Below the pieces are notes generated by a model, which ran no database searches, was not told where the DNA came from, and was given only the letters and a program-made list of their open reading frames with translations. A stretch of 12,411 nucleotides of DNA from Nanobdellota archaeon (GTDB lineage: Archaea; Nanobdellota; Nanobdellia; Pacearchaeales; GW2011-AR1): contig JAHISS010000092.1 of assembly GCA_018817905.1 (NCBI GenBank), positions 1 to 12,411 on the forward strand. The letters run 5' to 3'. Below, piece by piece: positions 5,942-12,411 of the stretch (positions within the stretch are counted from its first letter, which is position 1; each line of letters begins with the position of its first letter). The position numbers and the translations under genes are program-made.

Positions 5942-5951
5942 TTATTTAAGT
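5942..5951 (-). promoter_or_regulatory. TATA box for the zinc-ribbon protein operon
   Basis: On the minus strand this reads ACTTAAATAA, preceded by an A-rich BRE-like run (gaaaaa). It lies 21-30 bases before the ATG at 5921, the leaderless spacing seen elsewhere here. The 100-base gap to the plus-strand gene at 6022 holds both divergent promoters. Confidence 0.55.
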
Positions 5952-5990
5952 TTTTTCTAAATATTTTTACTGGTTTAGAATGGTAAATTA

Positions 5991-6000
5991 AGTTTAAGTA
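5991..6000 (+). promoter_or_regulatory. TATA box for the 4-TM protein / PHP protein operon
   Basis: AGTTTAAGTA lies 22-31 bases before the ATG at 6022. The core GTTTAAGTA is identical to the proposed box before the 97-aa gene (2139-2147, other strand). No Shine-Dalgarno motif precedes the start, so the mRNA is probably leaderless. Confidence 0.55.
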
Positions 6001-6021
6001 AGAGATAACCCGTAGAATGGG

Positions 6022-6411
6022 ATGAAAAAGAAGTGGAAAGGCGCGCTTGTTGGTGGGATTGTTGGGTTTGTAGCTCCGTGGTTATTATTCATTTTTGCTG
6101 TTGCAAAAGGTGCCCCCGAAATCGGGTTTGCTTTACAGCCAGTAATTATTTTGTCTCTTTTAATGTTAATGACTGGCATCTTAATAGGTTATGTTATTGG
6201 GTCTGGAAAAAAGAAAGCGATGATTATCGCACTGGGAGGATTTTTCATACCATGGCTCTACTTCATTTATAGATACTTAAATTATATTAGTTTGCCAAGA
6301 ATTGAACAGAGAGGAATTAGCGGATTTTTTTTCACCATTTTATTCATTAGCTTAATCTTCCTTTTAATCGGATTGATAATCGGGGGGTCTGCCAGTAAAA
6401 ATGAAAAGTAA
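6022..6411 (+). CDS. four-helix hypothetical membrane protein
   Basis: The 129-residue protein has a basic start (MKKKWKG) and hydrophobic helices at about 8-28, 37-60, 66-86 and 100-121, with glycine patterns (GALVGGIVGF, GILIGYVIGSG, LIGLIIGGS) typical of tightly packed small membrane proteins. Lysine clusters after TM2 and at the C-terminus support both ends being cytoplasmic. I do not recognise a family. Its last 11 bases overlap the start of the large secreted PHP protein, so the two are an operon with coupled translation. It could help export, anchor or process that protein, but only the gene order supports this. Confidence 0.65.
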   Translation: MKKKWKGALVGGIVGFVAPWLLFIFAVAKGAPEIGFALQPVIILSLLMLMTGILIGYVIGSGKKKAMIIALGGFFIPWLYFIYRYLNYISLPRIEQRGISGFFFTILFISLIFLLIGLIIGGSASKNEK

Positions 6412-9400
6412 AATATTTGTTTGCATATTGTTTATAGTACTTCTGACTTATACAAGTGCCGGGGCTGATGTTGGTAGCGATACTTACGCCAAAGATGTGG
6501 CGAATGCCATGGTTCAGATTGTTTTTCCAGAAGAGATTAATGTACAAAATAAAGAAAAATTTCAGATTAGTCCAATAAAAATTGAGATTATTAAAATTGA
6601 TGAAAATGGGGGGGAAGTTATTCATACCTTATTTTATGATGGTGAGGAAAAGAACCAAAATCTTTCTTTAATCCATGGAAAATATTTAGTAAGGCAATAT
6701 TTCGAAGATGGCATTTACGAGGGAGAATATTATGTAGAGGATGGAGCCGATGTTATCATACCCTTATATGACAACACACAACAGAGAGACTTTATCGGAG
6801 ATGCTCCATGGAGGGTGGAGCCTGCTGAAAAAATTCCTTTTTTATTTGAAATAAAGGACGTTTATTTGTGCGACTACGACATTGGATATATTAAGATATA
6901 CCTTGATGCAGGGGGAGATGAGTCAGATGATGAATCTGAAGATAGATTATTGAAAAAGATTTGGTATGGGCTGGTAATTGAAGAAGGTGATTGGCATGAT
7001 GTGTACGAGCTTGTGACCTCGGGATATGATGATGATGGCGATTGGTATAATTTAAACGGAGAAAACTACATCCATATTGTTTTTGAAGAGAATGATGTTT
7101 GGGATGATTGTCTTGATATGGATCAACACTTTCATATTATAACAGAAGTTGATGATAACGAGTTGCCCAAAATAGATAATTGGCATTGCGGAGACACACA
7201 TTACCATAGTAGTTATACTGATACTTCTTTTGAGTTTGGCGCACCATTAGATGCGACAACCAAATCGTTAAAGGCACTTGGATTAGAATGGGTTACAGTA
7301 ACTGATCACTCTAATTCTTTTGGTGGTCACATCGGTGATGAATTTAGCTGGGAAAATTTTAAAGCAGATTGTAACGGTTATAATGAATGTCTTGTTGGAA
7401 CAGAGATTAACTGCAACTACGGCTGGCATGGTTCCGGCAATCATTTATTGGCCTATGATTACTCTGAATTTATAGATGATAAATTCGATTGGTACATCCC
7501 AGGTTTTGATAATCCCTCGTGTTTTGAAATGATTTCTGAGATAGATAGCCAGGGAGGGTTTACATATCCAGCACATCCTGAAAGTGTAATGGATCCGTGG
7601 GATCTTCTTTTAGATAAATGGCATGACTATTCTCTTCCTTTTTCAGGACTGGAAATATGGAACGGGGACATTAGGGATACAGAGGATAGGGATTGGGATG
7701 GTAACTCAATTCCTGATGGCGAAGAAAGAATTGAGGCGCTAGAAGACGGTCTAGAAAAATGGAAAGATACAATACTTGGCAGGGAAGGTTTGACCCCTAG
7801 AAAAGTTTTCATCTCCGCCGGCTCCGATGCCCACGGCGACTTCCAAGAATTTGGAAAAGAATACACATGTTGCTACGCACCATCTTATTCCAAGTCAAAT
7901 ATCTTTGACGCATTAGAAAATGGAAGATGTTATATGGGCAACAACGGAGCTTTAATTTTTGATGTCAACGGAGAAAGAATTGGTGGAGCGGAAATAATTA
8001 CTGAAGGAGACCAAGTAAATTTGAATATTGATTATAATATCATTGATGGTTGCTGGTTGAAAGTCTTTAAAGGAGAAATTGGTGGAGATGACGTGCAAAT
8101 TGGAAGTAGTAGTTACTTATCTTCGGGTTCTTCTGGAAATATTGTAAGAACAGACTTACCAACCCAAGATTCATATTACCGTTTAGAATGTATCAGCAGT
8201 GACGGAGATGATAGAATTTATACAAACCCGATTTGGGTTGATGTTGAAGGGGGAGATCAGATTGAAAGAGTAGATTTTATCGCAAAGATAGATTCAGAAC
8301 CCGATGGCATGTGCGTTGATTTTGCTTATTGGATAGACGCAGGTTACTACTATGCCACGCTTCCAGAAGGAATGTCTTATGACCCAAGTTATCCAATCGG
8401 TTCTTTCCATGTTAAAATATTCGATGTCGACGGCAAGTTAATAGATTTAGTAACGAGTGAAGAGTGCACTAACTGTAACATCGTGCCAATGTGCCAGATG
8501 TTTGCTGGTTTTACAGAAGTGTTATACAACGGTCAACCAATTATTCAGGGCTCTTGCACAACAACATCTGCAGAAACAGAAATTTGTTGGGAAGAATTAG
8601 ACTTTGTAAAAATAAGTAGAAGCGTTCTGTCGGAAAACTGTTACCGAATGGAACTTGGGGATTATGAATCAGCAATCATTAATGAAACAGAATATGGCCT
8701 ACGCTTTGGTAGTCTCAATACTATTTATGATTATTGCAAACTTCGAGTAGATGATGGCGTTGATGGACCAATGATGGACATGATGACTTTGAAAACTGGT
8801 GAAGCAAATCAGTCATTGATTGTGCCTTTACTTTTCAATACAACTCTCTGTAATACTGACAATCAGATTCTAGAATTTTGTGTGTATTACTCTCCCCCAT
8901 TATGCGTCCCAGATTGGTCGTGTTCTCCTTGGCAACCAGAACCTTGTCCACCGAGTAAAATTCAAACAAGAACCTGCGTTGATTTGAATGAATGCGGAAC
9001 TGACGAAGGAAAACCAAGTGAAACACAGAGTTGTGATTATATAGAACCTCCACCTTTATGCACCCTTTCCTCCCCAATCAACGGCTCAATCTACCCCGAA
9101 AGAAGAATTCTCTTTGACGTTGAGGCAACAGAAAAACTTGATAAAATAGAATACATCGACTATTCTGAAACGAGGCCGAGGTGGAAAAGATTATGCTCAA
9201 AGTGTGAAGAATATTCGCTGGAGAAAAGCTTTACTGAAGGAGAACACGAAATCGCTGTTCGATGTGTGCCTTACTACGGAGAGCCAGAAATACACGAATT
9301 AGTTTTTACTAACGATTACAAAGACCCGAGCATTTCAAGAACAGAACCGCGAAGAAACGACTTTACTAACGGAAGCGATTTTATGGTTAGGTACACTGAA

Positions 9401-9880
9401 GAAAATGTGGAAGAGATTAGCTTGTTTTGGAATCCTTCAATTACAAAAACAGACTGCGAGTCTGGCAGAAACCAAGAATGTTATTTCAACATTAACTTAA
9501 CTGATTACGACAATCAAGAGATAGGATATTATTTCACGATTGAAGATATTGCAGGAAACACCGATGAATCAAGGCTGACAGAGGTGAAAGTAGATACAAC
9601 TTCTCCTGTTCTAAACAACCCTGATTCATTTTGGTGGCGGGGAGAAGGACGATATGAGAAATATGTTTATTTTGAGTTTGACGTAACTGAAAATGATTTT
9701 GATGAAATAAACTATATTGATTGGGAAGATAGAAATCCAAGAGAAAGAAGATTGTGTTCGAGATTGAGAGATGAAATCTGTGAAACTAAAAAAAGATTTG
9801 ATATAGACGAAGACCATAATCTCACCATAACAATCTTAGACGAAGCAGGCAATTCTTGGAGAGAAGATATAATTCTATAA
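6401..9880 (+). CDS. secreted PHP-domain metallohydrolase with TSP1-like and Ig-like modules
   Basis: The 1159-residue protein begins with a signal peptide (about 1-22) and beta-rich N-terminal domains (to about 255). A PHP domain (about 260-490) follows, of the kind seen in CehA/McbA-type metallohydrolases and DUF3604-like proteins. Metal-site motifs are present: H267-Y-H269, T-D302-H303, E335, H343/H348, H392 in PAHPE, and G-S-D476-A-H478. A bi- or trinuclear phosphoesterase or other hydrolase acting outside the cell is likely. Inside the domain, D-R-D431-W-D433-G-N435-S-I-P-D439-G-E-E is a Ca-binding-type loop. Residues 835-878 form a TSP1-like module (WSCSPW...QTRTC...GTDEGKPSETQSC). Behind it lie Ig-like strands, with a repeated block starting at Y918 and Y1105 (YID...RLCS). 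There is no C-terminal anchor, so it is released or bound to the surface by other means. Several N-x-S/T sequons occur. Start by overlap with the upstream membrane gene. Confidence 0.8.
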   Translation: MKSKIFVCILFIVLLTYTSAGADVGSDTYAKDVANAMVQIVFPEEINVQNKEKFQISPIKIEIIKIDENGGEVIHTLFYDGEEKNQNLSLIHGKYLVRQYFEDGIYEGEYYVEDGADVIIPLYDNTQQRDFIGDAPWRVEPAEKIPFLFEIKDVYLCDYDIGYIKIYLDAGGDESDDESEDRLLKKIWYGLVIEEGDWHDVYELVTSGYDDDGDWYNLNGENYIHIVFEENDVWDDCLDMDQHFHIITEVDDNELPKIDNWHCGDTHYHSSYTDTSFEFGAPLDATTKSLKALGLEWVTVTDHSNSFGGHIGDEFSWENFKADCNGYNECLVGTEINCNYGWHGSGNHLLAYDYSEFIDDKFDWYIPGFDNPSCFEMISEIDSQGGFTYPAHPESVMDPWDLLLDKWHDYSLPFSGLEIWNGDIRDTEDRDWDGNSIPDGEERIEALEDGLEKWKDTILGREGLTPRKVFISAGSDAHGDFQEFGKEYTCCYAPSYSKSNIFDALENGRCYMGNNGALIFDVNGERIGGAEIITEGDQVNLNIDYNIIDGCWLKVFKGEIGGDDVQIGSSSYLSSGSSGNIVRTDLPTQDSYYRLECISSDGDDRIYTNPIWVDVEGGDQIERVDFIAKIDSEPDGMCVDFAYWIDAGYYYATLPEGMSYDPSYPIGSFHVKIFDVDGKLIDLVTSEECTNCNIVPMCQMFAGFTEVLYNGQPIIQGSCTTTSAETEICWEELDFVKISRSVLSENCYRMELGDYESAIINETEYGLRFGSLNTIYDYCKLRVDDGVDGPMMDMMTLKTGEANQSLIVPLLFNTTLCNTDNQILEFCVYYSPPLCVPDWSCSPWQPEPCPPSKIQTRTCVDLNECGTDEGKPSETQSCDYIEPPPLCTLSSPINGSIYPERRILFDVEATEKLDKIEYIDYSETRPRWKRLCSKCEEYSLEKSFTEGEHEIAVRCVPYYGEPEIHELVFTNDYKDPSISRTEPRRNDFTNGSDFMVRYTEENVEEISLFWNPSITKTDCESGRNQECYFNINLTDYDNQEIGYYFTIEDIAGNTDESRLTEVKVDTTSPVLNNPDSFWWRGEGRYEKYVYFEFDVTENDFDEINYIDWEDRNPRERRLCSRLRDEICETKKRFDIDEDHNLTITILDEAGNSWREDIIL

Positions 9881-9903
9881 AGCTCTCTTTGGAGGAATTT
9901 TTA

Positions 9904-12126
9904 TCAGTCAGAGAATTTTAGAATTCTATTAAATGTTTTAAGGGCACCCATTGCAGAATCTTTAAATCCTTCTTCTGGTTCTTCGTTATCATCATGCGAA
10001 TAAAAATTTCTTAAGTTCCGGATATAATCAAAACTATGGGAAAATTTTTCTGGGGAACCTCTAAAAGAATCCTTAAATGCCCTTGTCCAATGCGCAGTGA
10101 TTATTTGTCTAAGGTGATCTAAGTTAGTCAAATTCAACCAGTTTCTGCCCCACCGAGAAGTGTATTCTGAATCCTTAAATAATGGATCTTTCCTTTTCTT
10201 TCTTTCGAACTCTTCTTTGGCCTCCTTTTTTACTCCCCCCGGCGCTTGTTTCCACCAATAAGTGCCGTAGACAGTAGTCATCTTTGTGTCGATAAAATCC
10301 CTAAGCTTGACCTCAAATTTCCGTATCAGCTTTTGCCCGTCATTTTCAATATCCTCTTCGATATTACTTTTCATCCCAGTTAATTTTTCTATTTCGCTAA
10401 TAACTACGTCAGTTCTGCTTTTTAAAAAAGCCTCAAAATTATTATTCCAAATCCCAGACTTAGCATCTAAGGGAATATACAGAGATTTCATTGCATCCTT
10501 AAAATGATCTAAGGATTGATATTTAGAAAAATATTTTAAAGGTTCCTTATCACTGATAAAATTATTAACTTTCTTTGAAAGAAAGCATATATTCATTATA
10601 GAATTAACCATCTTTTTCCCCCTAAACTTAGATAGTGGAAATATGTGATGATTTTCCTTTTTATTCAAATCAGAAATCGCATCTCCTAAATTAATTTCTT
10701 CGCCACCGTCTAAATCCAAAACCTTCTTTTGAGAAAAAAGGCAGAACATAGCTCCATTTAATGAAGATTTTTGAGTATATCTAGTCTTCATCAAGTCCTT
10801 CTTAAGTGAACCGAAGTCCATGTGTATGTCTTCATCAAGACTGTATGCTTTTTCTTTTTCCTTAACAAATATTTTTATTTTTTCCTTGTTATTTCCTTTT
10901 CGTTCACCAAACGTAATTTTTCCTAGTGTGTCAAACTTTTTCTTATCAGAAATAATATTGTCAAAGAACCCCCTACCGGAAAATCTTCCTGAAAAAGAAG
11001 ATTTCCAAAACCATCTTTCAAGCAATTTTTTTTGTTCGGGTAAGAAATCGTTAAATTTGGATGAAAAATAAAATCCGGATAAGATAGATACCATTATGGG
11101 GTAAGGCAAGAACTTAATATTTTTAACTTTAAATTTAGTTTCTAATTTATCCAATGCCTGTTTAAAAGATTTCTTTATATTTTCCCATTCGTCTTTAATT
11201 TCTCTCGATTTCAGGTTTAGCATTGTACTCTTTGAAATATTGTTCTTCAAAAGGAGAGCAATTGTCTGCAAGATGACTTCATCAGGAATATCTGAGAAAT
11301 TAGAACCTAAACTTTTTTTGAATTTACTAAATTCCTCTTGGAGATTAAAATTTTCGTCAAATAAAGAAGCCATAACTAAATTAACTGTAGTAAGTTTTGT
11401 TCCCTGATTGTTAACTCTAATAAAAGAATCACACATCCTTTCAATGTATTTCGCCCTATTCTTTTGAGAAGGAATTTCGGAATCATCAATTTCGATAATG
11501 CTAAACTTATAATTTTCAAAATGTTTTTGACAATTAATCAGGTTCTTTTTAATTTCATTTTTGTCTACAGTTTTATCAGAGTAAGCTTCTTCAATCTTCT
11601 TTTCATCTAACTCTATTTCTAAATCTCCATAATCATTTATATACTCCTCATTCAAAATCTTATACAAAGAGAAGTATCTTATTTCATCAGGTTTCTCATC
11701 CATATAAACGAAAACGCTGTCTTCTTTTTGAAGAACTTTCCTCATGTCTAAACAAAAATTGTTTGGCTCTAAATGATGCTTTTTCTTAATGGGCGTGACT
11801 AGTTTCCCAAAAAGAACTATGGACAAAGAGATCATCCTTTGTTGTCCATCTAAAATATACTTTATATAATCGTGATTCTCATACCCTATAAAGTCTTCTG
11901 ATTTCTTAAACAGGCTTTTTTCTTTAGTTTTCCAAATTAAGAAAGAGCCAATCGGGTAGTATCTATAAATGCTATCCATCAACTTACATATTTTACTAGG
12001 TGTCCAAACAAAATTTCTCTGAAATAGCGGAACGGCATATTCCCCCTTCTTTAATTCTATCTTGAAATCTGCAAAGCCTATTGAAAATGGTTTTGGAGAT
12101 CTAATTTTTAGTTGTTCGTCCACCAT
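9904..12126 (-). CDS. DUF262 - HNH (DUF1524-like) - HEPN fusion, predicted defence nuclease
   Basis: The 740-residue protein has three parts. The N-terminal DUF262 (ParB-like, GmrS-type) domain shows P33-L-F-Q36-R37-N-F-V-W41, PIGSFLIW (58-65), the hallmark D93-G-Q-Q-R97, and FIRVNNQGTKL (235-245). DUF262 proteins of the GmrSD/BrxU/SspE kind use NTP binding to control cutting of modified or foreign DNA. A His-Me-finger/HNH region follows: N-H493-H494-I-F-P, with MNICFLSKKVNNFISDKEP after it, the DUF1524-like layout. The last ~130 residues (from about TYWWKQAPGG) resemble Swt1-like HEPN domains, with the RNase-type motif R706-N-F-Y-S-H711. The gene is lysine-rich and AT-rich and has its own promoter. 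It converges, with a 23-base gap, on the PHP gene. It lies 53 bases downstream of a DUF2779 gene. An anti-phage or anti-plasmid role is likely but not proven; the HEPN part could be structural. Confidence 0.8.
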   Translation of the reverse strand: MVDEQLKIRSPKPFSIGFADFKIELKKGEYAVPLFQRNFVWTPSKICKLMDSIYRYYPIGSFLIWKTKEKSLFKKSEDFIGYENHDYIKYILDGQQRMISLSIVLFGKLVTPIKKKHHLEPNNFCLDMRKVLQKEDSVFVYMDEKPDEIRYFSLYKILNEEYINDYGDLEIELDEKKIEEAYSDKTVDKNEIKKNLINCQKHFENYKFSIIEIDDSEIPSQKNRAKYIERMCDSFIRVNNQGTKLTTVNLVMASLFDENFNLQEEFSKFKKSLGSNFSDIPDEVILQTIALLLKNNISKSTMLNLKSREIKDEWENIKKSFKQALDKLETKFKVKNIKFLPYPIMVSILSGFYFSSKFNDFLPEQKKLLERWFWKSSFSGRFSGRGFFDNIISDKKKFDTLGKITFGERKGNNKEKIKIFVKEKEKAYSLDEDIHMDFGSLKKDLMKTRYTQKSSLNGAMFCLFSQKKVLDLDGGEEINLGDAISDLNKKENHHIFPLSKFRGKKMVNSIMNICFLSKKVNNFISDKEPLKYFSKYQSLDHFKDAMKSLYIPLDAKSGIWNNNFEAFLKSRTDVVISEIEKLTGMKSNIEEDIENDGQKLIRKFEVKLRDFIDTKMTTVYGTYWWKQAPGGVKKEAKEEFERKKRKDPLFKDSEYTSRWGRNWLNLTNLDHLRQIITAHWTRAFKDSFRGSPEKFSHSFDYIRNLRNFYSHDDNEEPEEGFKDSAMGALKTFNRILKFSD

Positions 12127-12147
12127 ATCTCTTTTAGATTATTATTT

Positions 12148-12157
12148 TTTAAATACC
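12148..12157 (-). promoter_or_regulatory. TATA box for the DUF262-HNH-HEPN gene
   Basis: On the minus strand this reads GGTATTTAAA, lying 22-31 bases before the ATG at 12126. It is in the 53-base gap after the DUF2779 gene, so the nuclease gene can be transcribed on its own, probably from a leaderless mRNA. There is no Shine-Dalgarno motif. Confidence 0.6.
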
Positions 12158-12179
12158 TTGCTATTGGGATTTCTCTTTT

Positions 12180-12410
12180 TCATTTTCCATCAACAATCTC
12201 CCTCAGCCCTTCCACCAACAAAATCTCAGCATAAGTATCTAACTCGCAATACTTCTCCAAAGCATCTCTTATCTTCGCTTTCTCTTCCGCAGGAGTATCT
12301 TCAAAATGGCTTTTCAAATAAGAAATAGAAGCATCTTCTCCGTTCCCAATAACCAAATCATCATAATTAACATCCTTGCTGAAAATAGGCAGAACCTTCT
12401 TTATACTTGC
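12180..12410 (-). CDS. DUF2779-domain protein, C-terminal end (partial)
   Basis: The minus strand is open from the window edge to a TGA at 12180-12182, giving the last 76 residues of a protein whose start lies outside the window. It begins ASIKKVLPIFSKDVNYDDL, continues IGNGEDASISYL, and has LEKYCELDTYAEILLVEGL near the end. This is the typical C-terminus of DUF2779 proteins (SIKxVLP, Y-xx-L, nG-x-A, YCxxDTxA). Y-C-E-L-D has the Y-x3-D spacing of motif III in DEDDy 3'-5' exonucleases, so an RNase H-like nuclease fold is probable. Members often carry a PD-(D/E)XK nuclease domain at the N-terminus, which cannot be seen here. It lies upstream of the DUF262 gene on the same strand, suggesting a nuclease or defence neighbourhood. 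Confidence 0.75.
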   Translation of the reverse strand, partial: ASIKKVLPIFSKDVNYDDLVIGNGEDASISYLKSHFEDTPAEEKAKIRDALEKYCELDTYAEILLVEGLREIVDGK

Positions 12411-12411
12411 A

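Noticed and set aside
6347..6625. 92-codon minus-strand frame across the 4-TM/PHP gene junction
   Set aside because: Asn/Phe-rich shadow translation, opposite to two well supported overlapping genes.
7627..7866. 79-codon minus-strand frame inside the PHP domain
   Set aside because: It lies opposite the conserved GSDAH region of the hydrolase; Ser/Pro-rich composition typical of a shadow frame.
12062..12328. 88-codon plus-strand frame at the right edge
   Set aside because: It overlaps the start of the DUF262 gene and the DUF2779 end, whose minus-strand translations match known families.
1..12411. CRISPR array, IS element or integrase
   Set aside because: No regularly spaced repeats, no terminal inverted repeats with a transposase, and no recombinase-like protein in any frame.

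Overview
The window looks like a piece of chromosome from a small-genome DPANN archaeon, most likely of the Woesearchaeota/Pacearchaeota type. The evidence is archaeal: TATA-like boxes sit about 22-30 bases before several start codons, which implies leaderless mRNAs. Other signs are an Lrp/AsnC-type regulator, short membrane proteins with zinc ribbons, and Cys-rich secreted proteins carrying a thrombospondin-like WSCSPW...TRTC module. I recall that module as common in these lineages. The lineage is an inference; there is no rRNA or other marker gene here.

Layout. Bases 3-74 may be the last codons of an upstream gene. A DUF2391-like membrane protein (289-732) is followed by a 14-bp hairpin and a GC-rich island (about 797-903) that may be a structured RNA. 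Next is a membrane protein with a DUF4190-like anchor and an outer domain (1047-1748), which converges on a 97-aa orphan gene on the minus strand (1788-2081). That orphan diverges from a two-gene operon: a double-length Lrp/AsnC regulator (2212-3153) and a guanine/cytosine-deaminase-family enzyme (3153-3566), joined by a TAATG overlap. The divergent intergenic region (2082-2211) is full of inverted and direct repeats placed around both TATA boxes, which suggests autoregulation.

A minus-strand pair (5921 down to 3760) encodes two membrane proteins that overlap by ATGA. Each should place one zinc ribbon in the cytoplasm and a larger domain outside the cell. Diverging from them is a 4-TM protein (6022-6411) overlapping a large secreted protein (6401-9880). 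The latter has a PHP metal-dependent hydrolase domain, a Ca-binding-type loop, a TSP1-like module and Ig-like repeats.

The right end looks like defence or nucleic-acid processing. A 740-aa DUF262 protein has a DUF1524-like HNH region and a C-terminal HEPN domain resembling the Swt1-like type (9904-12126). Just upstream of it on the same strand lies the 3' end of a DUF2779 protein (12180-12410), cut by the window edge. The DUF262-HNH-HEPN fusion is the most interesting item: it has the look of a one-protein anti-invader nuclease that joins a DNA-modification sensor or DNA nuclease to a possible RNase.
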